A DNA stretch of 64,000 nucleotides. Origin: Rhizobium sp. FKL33. Its GTDB lineage: Bacteria; Pseudomonadota; Alphaproteobacteria; Rhizobiales; Rhizobiaceae. The stretch lies in contig NZ_STFX01000007.1 in NCBI RefSeq assembly GCF_005222915.1, forward strand, positions 78,635 through 142,634. Direction: 5' to 3'. Below the pieces are notes generated by a model. The model saw only the letters and a list, made by a program, of their open reading frames with translations. It searched no databases and was not told where the DNA came from. Both the position numbers and the translations under genes were made by a program. Shown here one piece after another: positions 27,172 to 35,920 of this stretch (position 1 is the stretch's first letter; every line of letters starts with the position of its first letter).

Positions 27172-27402
27172 TTATCGGAGATTGGTTTCCGCCCGAGTTT
27201 CGCCGACGGACAGCGAACGGGAGAACGGAACGAGCTGCCAGAGCGCCGACAGGCCGACAAGCACATAGATGATAGTCGCGAGCGCCGAATTCTGGCCGCC
27301 GAACAGCCTGGCGACCAGATCGAGATCGGCAAGACCGACCAATAGCCAGTCGAGCCCCCCGACGATGATGAGAAGCAGTGTAACGATATTGAGCAAGCGT
27401 AT
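27172..27402 (-). CDS. DUF378 small membrane protein (unusual start codon)
   Basis: A 74-76 residue protein with two membrane helices, LNIVTLLLIIVGGLDWLLVGL and ALATIIYVLVGLSALWQLV, which is the DUF378 pattern. The family normally starts M-K/R-x-LN. Here the codon at that place is ATA (27402-27400), with GGAG 6 nt upstream. The first canonical start is TTG at 27396, 12 nt from the ribosome site. Either the protein starts at the TTG or the ATA is used. A near-consensus EcfG box lies upstream (27433-27457). The function of DUF378 is unknown. Confidence 0.7.
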   Translation of the reverse strand: MRLLNIVTLLLIIVGGLDWLLVGLADLDLVARLFGGQNSALATIIYVLVGLSALWQLVPFSRSLSVGETRAETNLR

Positions 27403-27432
27403 GGAAAACTCCTTTGAAGTAACGCGCGCCCA

Positions 27433-27457
27433 ACCGTCTCTTCGTCGCTAAAGTTCC
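27433..27457 (-). promoter_or_regulatory. Near-consensus EcfG-type promoter upstream of the DUF378 gene
   Basis: On the minus strand GGAAC (27457-27453), a 16-nt spacer and CGGT (27436-27433) give one mismatch to the consensus, about 30 nt before the likely start codon. Confidence 0.35.
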
Positions 27458-27581
27458 TCAATCCCCGCGTAATTCGTCCGTTCGCAATAATTTCATCAAT
27501 CGCGACCATTAAGACGCTTCCCTAACACCCGGCCTTGGGCTAGCGAATCGCGCTGCAAACGGCGCTTACGAGACAACAGAC

Positions 27582-28745
27582 ATGGCGATCATTACAGACT
27601 CGGCAGAAATCACGCCCTCGGCAGAGCAGGCGTCGCGAACGCCGCGGCGTTCGGCTCTGGTCGGGCCGACTTCGGCGGCGCGATGGCTGCTGCTGTTCGT
27701 GCTCATCGCCGGCGTCTATTTCTTCTACGGCTTCGTCGTTCCGGTGCTGGCCGCGCTGGTGATCGGCTTCGCCACCTGGCCGATCTACCGGCGTCTTCTC
27801 GACGCCGTGAACGGCCGCAGGACGCTCGCCGCCTCCATCGCCCTTGCGCTGGTTCTGCTGGTGATCATCGCGCCGCTGTCGCTGGCCATCATCGCCGCCG
27901 TCAAGGAAATCAAGGTGTGGAGCGCCTGGGCCATGGCCGCCAATGCGGCCGGCGCTCCCGCGCCGCTCTGGCTCCTGCAGATCCCGCTGGTCGGCGATTT
28001 CCTGAGCGAGCAATGGACGCTGCATTTCGGCAAGCCGGGCGGTTTCGGCGAATTGGTGCAGGTGGTCTCGGGCGCCAATATAGGCAATATCGGCCAGGGC
28101 GTGCTCGTCATCGGCGCAACCGCGTTCCAGAAACTGCTCAGCCTGTTGTTCATGCTGATCACGCTGCTGTTCGTCTATCGCGACGGCGAACATCTCGTCG
28201 CCCAACTCGACCAGCTCGGCGAACAGGTGCTGCCGGGTCGCTGGCGGCGCGTATCGCGGATCGTGCCGCTCACCATCAGTTCGACCGTCTCGGGCATGAC
28301 CATCATCGCCATCGGCGAAGGCATCGTGCTCGGCGTGGCCTACTGGCTGGCCGGCGTGCCCTCGCCGGTCACCCTCGGCATCATCACCGGCGTCATGGCG
28401 CTCATCCCGGGCGGGGCGCCCTTGTCCTTCACGCTGGTGTCGATCTATCTGGCCGCCAGCGGCGATTTCATGGCCGGCGTGGCGCTGATCACCTGGGGTT
28501 CGGTCGAACTGTTCATCGTCGACAAGACCCTGCGTCCCAAGCTCGTGGGCGGACCGATCAAGCTGCCTTTCCTGCCGACCTTTTTCGGCCTGATCGGCGG
28601 CGTCAAGACCATGGGCTTCCTGGGCCTGTTCGTTGGCCCGGTGCTGATGGCGCTGCTGGTGTCGATCTGGCGGGAATGGGTTTACGAAGCCAAACAGGCC
28701 AATGAGGCGAGACCGATCCTCCCGACCGAAATCGACGGACCCTGA
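27582..28745 (+). CDS. AI-2E family permease (PF01594)
   Basis: A 387-residue protein with about seven to eight membrane helices, starting with ARWLLLFVLIAGVYFFYGFV. Family landmarks are the long central segment around FVYRDGEHLVAQL and the C-terminal ALIPGGAPLSFTLVSIYLAASG plus VDKTLRPKLVGGPIKLPFLP. Members have been linked to autoinducer-2 export, Na+/H+ exchange or other transport, so the substrate is open. It stands alone and ends in front of a perfect bidirectional hairpin. Confidence 0.9.
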   Translation: MAIITDSAEITPSAEQASRTPRRSALVGPTSAARWLLLFVLIAGVYFFYGFVVPVLAALVIGFATWPIYRRLLDAVNGRRTLAASIALALVLLVIIAPLSLAIIAAVKEIKVWSAWAMAANAAGAPAPLWLLQIPLVGDFLSEQWTLHFGKPGGFGELVQVVSGANIGNIGQGVLVIGATAFQKLLSLLFMLITLLFVYRDGEHLVAQLDQLGEQVLPGRWRRVSRIVPLTISSTVSGMTIIAIGEGIVLGVAYWLAGVPSPVTLGIITGVMALIPGGAPLSFTLVSIYLAASGDFMAGVALITWGSVELFIVDKTLRPKLVGGPIKLPFLPTFFGLIGGVKTMGFLGLFVGPVLMALLVSIWREWVYEAKQANEARPILPTEIDGP

Positions 28746-28773
28746 CGCCGCCTACAGAGCGTCATGAATGCGA

Positions 28774-28804
28774 AAGGCCGGCGGATGCATGATCCGCCGG
28801 CCTT
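28774..28804. terminator. Bidirectional terminator hairpin between convergent genes
   Basis: AAGGCCGGCGGAT (28774-28786) and ATCCGCCGGCCTT (28792-28804) form a perfect 13-bp stem with a 5-nt loop. It lies between the AI-2E-type gene (stop at 28745) and the TonB-receptor gene (end at 28841). The flanking T-runs are short. Confidence 0.65.
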
Positions 28805-28840
28805 CGACGTTTGAGAGTCCGCCGTCTCTCGCGCGCCGGT

Positions 28841-31021
28841 TTACCAGAGCTTGTTGATCTTCAGCATCACGGTGCGCCCGGCGCCATAAGAGCACACCAG
28901 AGTTCCCTGGCAGCCCGTCACATAGTCCTTGTCGAACAGGTTGCTCGCGGTCAGCGAGACGCCGAGATTGTCCTTCTGGTAACGGATGGCCGCGTCGGCC
29001 ACGACGGCTTCGGGAACCCGCAGTGTGTTTTCCAGATCCGCCCAGCTCTTGCCCTGGTAGCGCAGGCCGCCGCCGATGCTGACGCCCTCCAGCGCTCCGG
29101 CCGGCAGTTTGTAGTCGAGCCAGGCCGTCGCCGACACCTCGGGGATCAGATAGGGCGAATTGCCGACATAGGACGCCACATTGTGCTTGGTGATCTCCAT
29201 GTCGAGATAGGTGAAGCCGGCGACAGCGCGCCATTGTTCGGTCAGATCGACCTTGGCCTCGAGTTCGACGCCGCGCGATTTGACTTCGCCGATCTGCTCG
29301 CTGGCGTAAGTCGTGGGATTGGTGAGCGTCCAGTTCTGCTTGACGATCTGGAAGACGGAGGCGGTGAAGACGCCGTCGATGAAATCGGGCCGGTATTTGA
29401 CGCCTGCCTCGAGCTGGTAGCCTTCTTCCGGATCGAGCCCCTCGCCGCTCGCGGTCGTGCCGATGACCGGATCGAAGAAGGTGGAGGCGCTCACATAGGG
29501 CGTGACGCCATTGGCGAATTCATAGGCCAGACCCGCCCGGCCGCTGAGCGCCGTGTTGTCGGCGACATAGTCCGTTCCGCCGAGATCATAGTCTGAATCG
29601 GTATGAACGAAATCGTAGCGGCCGTTCAGCGTGGCGACCCAGCCGGAGCCGAAACGCATCTGGTTCTGGGCGTAGATCCCGACCTGCTGCTGCACGAGAT
29701 CCTGGATGAGATAGGGCGTGGTGACGATGTCGGCGCCATAATCCGGATCGAGAACGCTGATCGGCGCGGCGTAGCCTGAAGCCTGGACCTGGTCGATCTT
29801 GAAATATTTGTAGTCGATCCCGACCATCAGGTCATGGCTGATCGGGCCTGTGTCGAAGGAGCCTTCGGCATGGTTGTCGACATTGAGCGCGTCGACGCTG
29901 GTGTGATGTTCGAAACCGATGCGATAGAACTGCGCATTCTCGGCGTCGGCGGACGAGCAGTCGCTGAAATAGGTGACCGCGTCATAGCAGCCATAGGTGT
30001 AAGGCGCGTTTTCGTATTTCTTCACATGGCCGTAGCGCAGCGACTGTTTGAGCGTCACGCCATTGTCGAGTTCGCGCTCGAAATTGTAGCCGATCATGGT
30101 CTGGCGCGTCGTGCCCTCGTCGAGATCGGGCTCGCCATAGTAGTTGTCCGGATCGATCTTGCCGAACGGCGCGTCTTTGACCGTGCCGTAATAGGGCAGG
30201 AAGCTGCCCGCGCTATGGCGCTGATCGAGCGTCGAGTAGTAGGCGAAGATATTGAGCTTGGTGGAATCGTCCGGGCTCCAGGTCAGCTGCGGCATTACCG
30301 CGCTGCGCAGGTCGTTGCCGTAATCGGTCTGGTAATTGCCGCCCGAGACCTTGGCGGCCAGGCGATAGCTGAAGGCGCTGTCCTTGATCTTGTCGGATGC
30401 GTCGAAGGCGACATAGCCGTTGCCGAAATTGTTGACGCCGGCTTCGGTGGAGAGAAGCGGCTCATCGGTTGGCGTCTTTCGGGTCATGTCGATGATGCCG
30501 CCGGGGCTGCCGCCGCCGTAAAGCGCCGAGGACGGGCCCTTCAGCACCGTGATCCGGTCGAGGAAATAGGAGTCGACCTGGAAACCACCGAAGCCGTAGC
30601 TGTAGAGATTGAGGCCGTCGAGATAGCCGCCGGTCTGGGTGGCGTCGAAGCCGCGGATATAGGTCCAATCCGTGTCGGGATCGCTGCCGAAAGGCTGGGC
30701 TGTGACGCCGGAGACGTAACGCAGCGCTTCGTCGATCTTGCCGGACAGGGCGCGATCCTCGAGTTCCTCGCGGCCGATCACGCTCACCGATTGCGGCACG
30801 CGGCTGATCGGCATAGCGGTCTTGGCGCCCGCTTCGGTCGCTACCGCCGCATAGCCCTTGACCGGCCCGGTCGCCTTGTCCTTCTCGTCCGTGTCGACGA
30901 CGATCTTCTTGAGCTGGGTGGCCTCCTGTGCGGCGGCGCCCTGCGCCGAAAGGATCGCTATCGCCGCCACGCCGGCCGCAAGCCAAGGCTGAGGGCGCGC
31001 CCGTCTGTTCATCTGTGTCAT
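28841..31021 (-). CDS. TonB-dependent siderophore receptor (FhuA/FoxA type)
   Basis: A 726-residue outer-membrane receptor. The start at 31021 is preferred because GGGGA lies 5 nt upstream; 31033 and 31012 are alternatives. A signal peptide ends near GAAAQ. The plug domain follows (SRVPQSVSVIGREELEDRALSG, TYIRGFDATQ, VLKGPSSALYGGGSPGGIIDM) and then a beta-barrel ending in the aromatic LKINKLW. The neighbouring fhuCDB-like genes, an AraC regulator and an IRO box 53 bp upstream of the start point to ferric hydroxamate uptake. The exact siderophore is unknown. Confidence 0.93.
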   Translation of the reverse strand: MTQMNRRARPQPWLAAGVAAIAILSAQGAAAQEATQLKKIVVDTDEKDKATGPVKGYAAVATEAGAKTAMPISRVPQSVSVIGREELEDRALSGKIDEALRYVSGVTAQPFGSDPDTDWTYIRGFDATQTGGYLDGLNLYSYGFGGFQVDSYFLDRITVLKGPSSALYGGGSPGGIIDMTRKTPTDEPLLSTEAGVNNFGNGYVAFDASDKIKDSAFSYRLAAKVSGGNYQTDYGNDLRSAVMPQLTWSPDDSTKLNIFAYYSTLDQRHSAGSFLPYYGTVKDAPFGKIDPDNYYGEPDLDEGTTRQTMIGYNFERELDNGVTLKQSLRYGHVKKYENAPYTYGCYDAVTYFSDCSSADAENAQFYRIGFEHHTSVDALNVDNHAEGSFDTGPISHDLMVGIDYKYFKIDQVQASGYAAPISVLDPDYGADIVTTPYLIQDLVQQQVGIYAQNQMRFGSGWVATLNGRYDFVHTDSDYDLGGTDYVADNTALSGRAGLAYEFANGVTPYVSASTFFDPVIGTTASGEGLDPEEGYQLEAGVKYRPDFIDGVFTASVFQIVKQNWTLTNPTTYASEQIGEVKSRGVELEAKVDLTEQWRAVAGFTYLDMEITKHNVASYVGNSPYLIPEVSATAWLDYKLPAGALEGVSIGGGLRYQGKSWADLENTLRVPEAVVADAAIRYQKDNLGVSLTASNLFDKDYVTGCQGTLVCSYGAGRTVMLKINKLW

Positions 31022-31069
31022 GCTTGTCCCCATCGCGAGCGCTCGCGCGCCTGCATCATGCTTGATAAT

Positions 31070-31092
31070 AAGCTGACTTTATAAGTCAGCTT
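31070..31092. promoter_or_regulatory. IRO/RirA-type box and palindrome upstream of the TonB receptor
   Basis: AAGCTGACTT (31070-31079) and AAGTCAGCTT (31083-31092) form a perfect 10-bp palindrome. It contains TGA-N9-TCA (31074-31088), the iron-responsive operator consensus bound by RirA in rhizobia. It lies about 50 bp upstream of the receptor start, over the expected promoter. Confidence 0.65.
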
Positions 31093-31169
31093 TTATCCCG
31101 CTGCTTGACCGTTCTTTTGCGGGCTTGAACGATTTTGTCCGAAATCAACATCGCGAGGCCGATAGGCCA

Positions 31170-32054
31170 TCATTCGGCTCGATCCCGCCGCCATACGGAT
31201 GGCGGCGAGCCGACATGGCGGCGAAACATCCGCGTCAGATGGGCAGCGTCCGAAAAGCCCATTTCCGCAGCTATTTCCGCCAAGGGTTGACGGCTCTCGG
31301 CCAGCCTCTCCTTGACCCGGCGGATCCGCGCCCGCATCTGCCACTGATGCGGCGGCAGGCCCGTGGTGGCCTTGAACGCATGGCTGAAATAGCAGGCGGA
31401 CAGGCCGGCGATCGTCGCGAGTTCATCGAGGCGAATGGTGCGCAGGCAATTGTCCTCGATAAAATCCGTCACCCGGCGCAATTGCCATTGCGCGAGCTTG
31501 CCCCGCATGCGCCGTTCCGGGGCCGGCAGTTTCATCACCGCAATAAGGAGAGCGAGCGCCAACCCGTCCCCATAGAGATCGTGCAGCGGCTCTTCCGTCA
31601 GGCATTCGCCAGCCAGGAGTTCGGCCAACGAGAACAGGTCTGGCTCCGACAGCATCAAGCGTGGTTGTTCGAACACTGAAGGCGCCACATCTTCGCCAAA
31701 ACGGCGTTCCAGCGTTTCGGCGTCGAAATGCAGATCGAGATGACGAACCGAGCGAATGCCGTGCGAATAGGCCTCCAGATCCATGCCGGCCGGGATGAAG
31801 GAGATGAAGGGCGCAACGCTCCGCGCGCTCATGCGTCCGCCGACCTCGCGCATCTCGAAACGCGCGTCGCCGCCGCCATCGGCGGCGAGCGCCACGAACA
31901 GACGGGGATCCCGGGCGCTATAAAATCCGCCGGCTCCAGGCGCGCAGGTGACGTCCCAGAGATCCGCCGCCATGCCGTTCCAGTAACGGCGATGGAAATA
32001 GCGCTCGACGGTGTAGCCGCCGATGCGATTGTTCATGCGGGGAACGAAATTCAT
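31170..32054 (-). CDS. AraC-family regulator of siderophore uptake
   Basis: A 294-residue protein with a C-terminal double HTH (about 190-288): LDELATIAGLSACYFSHAFK, then GLPPHQWQMRARIRRVKERL, PLAEIAAEMGFSDAAHLTRMFRRHVG. The N-terminal half is an effector domain without a recognised ligand signature. It lies between the TonB-receptor gene and the divergent fhuCDB operon. AraC regulators in such places usually activate uptake genes when the ferric siderophore is present. Confidence 0.87.
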   Translation of the reverse strand: MNFVPRMNNRIGGYTVERYFHRRYWNGMAADLWDVTCAPGAGGFYSARDPRLFVALAADGGGDARFEMREVGGRMSARSVAPFISFIPAGMDLEAYSHGIRSVRHLDLHFDAETLERRFGEDVAPSVFEQPRLMLSEPDLFSLAELLAGECLTEEPLHDLYGDGLALALLIAVMKLPAPERRMRGKLAQWQLRRVTDFIEDNCLRTIRLDELATIAGLSACYFSHAFKATTGLPPHQWQMRARIRRVKERLAESRQPLAEIAAEMGFSDAAHLTRMFRRHVGSPPSVWRRDRAE

Positions 32055-32108
32055 TGAGACACGAGACCTTGTCCATACCTGGCGCGGCGTAGCGGCCGCA
32101 AGTTAACT

Positions 32109-32123
32109 TGACTTAACTTATCA
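32109..32123. promoter_or_regulatory. Second IRO/RirA-type box, upstream of fhuC and of the AraC gene
   Basis: TGA (32109-32111), nine bases and TCA (32121-32123) match the IRO consensus. The AT-rich surroundings repeat TTAACTT and TTAACTTA at about 32103 and 32113, which might also be AraC half-sites. The box serves the divergent promoter of fhuCDB and the AraC gene. Confidence 0.6.
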
Positions 32124-32198
32124 TATTATGTAGCGGCGTTTCAACGCAGATGACGCGACAAAGCGCCCGGACACCGGAGCGGCGCGAAAGGTATTGAG

Positions 32199-32984
32199 AT
32201 GTCTCCCAGTCAGCCTGTCTTTTCCACACGCGGCCTGAGTTTCAAGGTCCCCGAGCGACTGCTTCTCGACGACGTGTCGATCGATTTCAAAAGCGGCTGC
32301 GTGTCGGCGCTGATCGGCCACAACGGATCGGGAAAATCCACGCTTCTCAAACTTCTGGCCAGGCAGATCGCGCCGTCGGGCGGCGATATAATGTTTGCCG
32401 GAGAACCCGTCGCCGCCTTCGGCGCCCGCCGCTTCGCCCGCGAGGTGGCTTACCTGCCGCAGGATCTGACGACCGCCGCCGGCATGACGGTGGGCGAACT
32501 GGCCGCCGCCGGCCGCTATCCCTGGCACGGCGCGCTGGGCCGCTTTTCCGCGATCGACCGCGCCAAGGTCGAAGAGGCGCTCGACATCACCCATACCGCG
32601 CCCATGCGCGACCGCATGGTCGAAACCCTGTCCGGCGGCGAACGCCAGCGCGCCTGGATCGCCATGCTGATGGCGCAGGACAGCCGCTGCCTGCTTCTGG
32701 ACGAGCCGACATCGGCGCTCGATGTCGCCCATCAACTCGAGCTTCTGGCGCTGATCCGCCGCCTGTCGCGGGAAAAATCGCTGTCGGTGATCATCGTGCT
32801 GCACGACGTCAACATGGCCGCGCGTTTCGCCGACGAGATCCATGCCCTCAAGGGCGGGCGGCTCGTCGCTTCCGGCCCGGCGCGAGACATCATGACCGAC
32901 CAAACGCTGCGCATGATCTACGGCGTCGACATGACGGTGATGCCGCATCCGGCCCTCGACATTCCGCTCGCCTATGTTTCCTGA
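32199..32984 (+). CDS. fhuC: Ferric hydroxamate ABC transporter ATP-binding protein
   Basis: A 261-residue ABC ATPase: Walker A GHNGSGKSTLLK near residue 40, Q-loop YLPQDL near 85, signature LSGGERQRAWIAM near 145, Walker B CLLLDEPTSALD and the switch histidine in VLHDVNMAARF. It follows the FhuC type by operon content. It powers uptake of ferric siderophores through the FhuB permease. Its 3' end overlaps the FhuD-like gene by 11 bp. Confidence 0.92.
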   Translation: MSPSQPVFSTRGLSFKVPERLLLDDVSIDFKSGCVSALIGHNGSGKSTLLKLLARQIAPSGGDIMFAGEPVAAFGARRFAREVAYLPQDLTTAAGMTVGELAAAGRYPWHGALGRFSAIDRAKVEEALDITHTAPMRDRMVETLSGGERQRAWIAMLMAQDSRCLLLDEPTSALDVAHQLELLALIRRLSREKSLSVIIVLHDVNMAARFADEIHALKGGRLVASGPARDIMTDQTLRMIYGVDMTVMPHPALDIPLAYVS

Positions 32985-33870
32985 CCGCCTCCCCCTCAGC
33001 CGCCGCGCGGTGATCGCCAGCCTGGCGGTCGCGCCTCTCGCTCTCACGGCCCGGGCCGAGACGCCGCGCTTCCGCCGCATCGCCACGCTCGATTATTCCG
33101 TGGCGTCGACGCTGATCGAGACCGGCGGCGGGCTCGCCGCCGTGGCCGAAGCCGCCGACTGGGACAAATGGATGGGCGCGCCGGCTTTGCCGGCCGGCGT
33201 CGTCAATCTCGGCAGCGCCTGGGAGGTGAATTTCGAACTGCTGGCGTCGCTGAAGCCCGATCTGATCATCACCACGCCGTTTCTCGACGCCTTGCTGCCG
33301 AAGCTGAAGGACATCGCGCCCTGCCTGCGCATCTCCGTCTTTGACGGCTCGGGCGACCCGGTGCTGCCGAAAGCGATCTCCGAAACGCGGCGTATGGGGG
33401 ACTATCTCGGCGCATCCGGAGCAATCTCCGCCTATCTCGAACGCGCCGACCACATGTTCGCCGATTGCCGAGCCCGTCTCGCCCGGCTGCCGAAAGGCGA
33501 TCAGCTGCTGTTCTATCTGATCGACGACCGCCATGCCTATGTCTATGGCGCGCCGGGCCTCTATCAAGGGGCGCTCGACCGCCTGGGCCTCAAGAACGCC
33601 TGGACGTCGCCCTGCAATTACTGGGGTTTCGCCATGACCGGGCTCGAAGGCCTCGCTTTAGCCGCCACGGAAAACACCCATGCCGTCCTCTTCGAGCCGA
33701 CGCCGCGCGACGTGATGGCCAAGGTCGGCGAGAGCCCGATCTGGAAGGCTCTGCCCTTCAACCGCACGGGTCGGCTGTCGGTCCTGCCGCCCGCCCTCGC
33801 CTATGGCATGGTCGTGGAGGCGGTCCGTTTCGCCGATTTGCTGACATCGGCTCTGGAGGCGCGCGCATGA
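32974..33870 (+). CDS. fhuD: Siderophore-binding periplasmic protein (FhuD-like)
   Basis: A 298-residue protein with a Tat-type leader (LSRRAVIASLAVAPLALTARA) and a class III substrate-binding fold: IATLDYSVASTLIETGG near residue 30, LKPDLIITTPF near 95 and LLFYLIDDRHAYVYG near 175. It should deliver ferric hydroxamates to FhuBC. Translation is coupled to fhuC (11-bp overlap) and fhuB (ATGA overlap). Confidence 0.88.
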   Translation: MFPDRLPLSRRAVIASLAVAPLALTARAETPRFRRIATLDYSVASTLIETGGGLAAVAEAADWDKWMGAPALPAGVVNLGSAWEVNFELLASLKPDLIITTPFLDALLPKLKDIAPCLRISVFDGSGDPVLPKAISETRRMGDYLGASGAISAYLERADHMFADCRARLARLPKGDQLLFYLIDDRHAYVYGAPGLYQGALDRLGLKNAWTSPCNYWGFAMTGLEGLALAATENTHAVLFEPTPRDVMAKVGESPIWKALPFNRTGRLSVLPPALAYGMVVEAVRFADLLTSALEARA

Positions 33871-35840
33871 CCCTGTCTCTCATCGATCCGCGCCGCAGTC
33901 CCTTGGCGCTGACCCTCGGGCTCACGCTCCTCGCCGGCCTCATGGTCTGGATCAGGATCGACCGGTTTTGGGCGCTCGATCCGTCCGCCGCCGGCTATCG
34001 GATGGCGGAACTCGTCTTCATCAACGCCGCCTTGCCGCGCATCGCGACGGCGCTGATGGTCGGGGCGGCGCTGTCGCTGTCGGGCGCGATCCTGCAGCAG
34101 GCGCTGCGCAATCCGCTCGCCTCGCCCACGACGCTCGGCATTGCCGCCGGCGCGCAATTGGCGCTCGCCGCCGCGATGCTCTATGCGCCGGCGCTCCTCT
34201 CCCTCGGTCGCGACGGGATCGCGCTTTTGGGCAGCGCCGCTGCGGCGGGCCTCGTCTTCCTGATCGGGGCGCGACGCGGCCTCACCCCCTTTTCGCTGGT
34301 GCTGTCGGGCATGGTGATCAGCCTGTGGTGCGGCGCGCTTTCCGCCATCCTGATCCTGATGAACGACCGCTATCTCGTCGGCCTGTTCGTCTGGGGCGCG
34401 GGATCCCTGTCGCAGCAGAGCTGGGCCGTCCCGCTCGCGCTCGCGCCGAAACTCGCTTTCCTCACGGCGCTTGCTTTTCTGGCGGTGCGGCCGCTCGGCC
34501 TTCTCGATCTCGGCGAGGATGGCGCGGCGGGGCGCGGAGTGTCGGTGCGCTACGCCCGTTTCGCGGCGGTCGCCATCGCCGTGACGCTCGCCGCCGTCGC
34601 GACAGCCGCCGTCGGCGTGATCGGCTTCATCGGTCTCGTCGCGCCGCTCCTTGCCCGCATCAGCGGCGCGAGGCGGCCGCTGTCGCTGTTCATCTGGTCG
34701 AGCCTGATCGGCGCGGCGCTTCTGACGCTGACCGACGCCGCGCTCGTGGCGCTGCTCGGCGATCTCTCGGATTCGCTGCCGACAGGCGCCGTCACCGCCG
34801 TCTTCGGCTCGCCGCTGCTTTTGCTTCTGTTGCCGCGCCTGAAGACGCGCTTTCGCGCGAGCGCGGCTCCGGTGGTGACCGAACGGTCGACGCCCGCCTG
34901 GGTCCCGGCGCTCGCGATCCTTCTGGCGATTCTGATCATAGCCATCGCCCTGCTGGTTGGCCGGGGACTGGACGGGGGCTTCGAACTGTCCCTCGGCCAG
35001 ACGCTGACCGATGTGTTGCCCTATCGCGCACCCCGCGTTTTCGCCGCGCTCGGCGCCGGCGCGATGCTGGCGGTCGCGGGCGTCATCCTGCAACGGCTGA
35101 CCGGCAACGAGATGGCGAGCCCCGAAGTGCTCGGCGTGAGCGCCGGCGCGACCATGGGCATGGCGCTGTCGCTGTTCCTGGTCGCCACGCCTGTCGTGTC
35201 GTTGCAACTCGGTTTCGCCGGGCTCGGCGCGGGGCTGGTATTGCTCGGCATTCTCGCCATGGGACGTCGCTCGGCCTTCGCCGCAGAACGCGTGCTGCTG
35301 ACAGGCGTCGCAATCAGCGCCATGGCGGACGCCCTGTCGGGCGCCCTGAGTTCGATGGGCGATCCCCGCGGCATGGCGCTGGTGCGATGGATGAGCGGTT
35401 CGACTTACGCCGTCGACGCCGAGACCGCCTTTGTTTCGCTTGCAGCCATGCTCGTGCTCGTGGCGCTGGCGTTCATGGGGCGGCGCTGGCTGCAGATCCT
35501 GCCGCTCGGCCCTGCGCCGTCGCAGGCGCTTGGTCTCGCTCTGCCGAAGGTGCGCCTGACCCTCTACGCCTTGGCGGCGCTCCTCACCGCGGCGGCGACG
35601 TTGACCGTTGGTCCGATGAGCTTCATCGGCCTGATGGCGCCGCATCTGGCCCGAGAAGCCGGCCTGCGCCACGCCGGCGCCCAGACAATCGGCGCGGCGC
35701 TGATCGGCGCGGCCCTGATGGCGCTCGCGGATTGGTGCGGTCGGATGCTCGCCTTCCCCTACCAGATCCCGGCTGGACTGGTTTCCGCGATGATCGGCGC
35801 GCCGGTGCTGGCATTCCTCATGAACCGCAGCCGCAGCTGA
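33867..35840 (+). CDS. fhuB: Fused double-length siderophore permease FhuB
   Basis: A 657-residue BtuC/FecCD-type permease in which two homologous halves of about 330 residues are fused, as in E. coli FhuB (660). Each half has the family motif: NPLASPTTLGIAAGA in the first and NEMASPEVLGVSAGATMG in the second. GFIGLVAPLLARI and SFIGLMAPHLAREAGLRHAG mark the coupling helices. Its ATG overlaps the fhuD stop. It is the membrane channel of the uptake system. Confidence 0.93.
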   Translation: MTLSLIDPRRSPLALTLGLTLLAGLMVWIRIDRFWALDPSAAGYRMAELVFINAALPRIATALMVGAALSLSGAILQQALRNPLASPTTLGIAAGAQLALAAAMLYAPALLSLGRDGIALLGSAAAAGLVFLIGARRGLTPFSLVLSGMVISLWCGALSAILILMNDRYLVGLFVWGAGSLSQQSWAVPLALAPKLAFLTALAFLAVRPLGLLDLGEDGAAGRGVSVRYARFAAVAIAVTLAAVATAAVGVIGFIGLVAPLLARISGARRPLSLFIWSSLIGAALLTLTDAALVALLGDLSDSLPTGAVTAVFGSPLLLLLLPRLKTRFRASAAPVVTERSTPAWVPALAILLAILIIAIALLVGRGLDGGFELSLGQTLTDVLPYRAPRVFAALGAGAMLAVAGVILQRLTGNEMASPEVLGVSAGATMGMALSLFLVATPVVSLQLGFAGLGAGLVLLGILAMGRRSAFAAERVLLTGVAISAMADALSGALSSMGDPRGMALVRWMSGSTYAVDAETAFVSLAAMLVLVALAFMGRRWLQILPLGPAPSQALGLALPKVRLTLYALAALLTAAATLTVGPMSFIGLMAPHLAREAGLRHAGAQTIGAALIGAALMALADWCGRMLAFPYQIPAGLVSAMIGAPVLAFLMNRSRS

Positions 35841-35920
35841 ACCGCAGGATTTCGATTTCGAAAGGAATCTCTTGTAGGGTCGCCGCATCTGCGCGATGAG
35901 CGCCCCCGCCTGGAGCCGAC

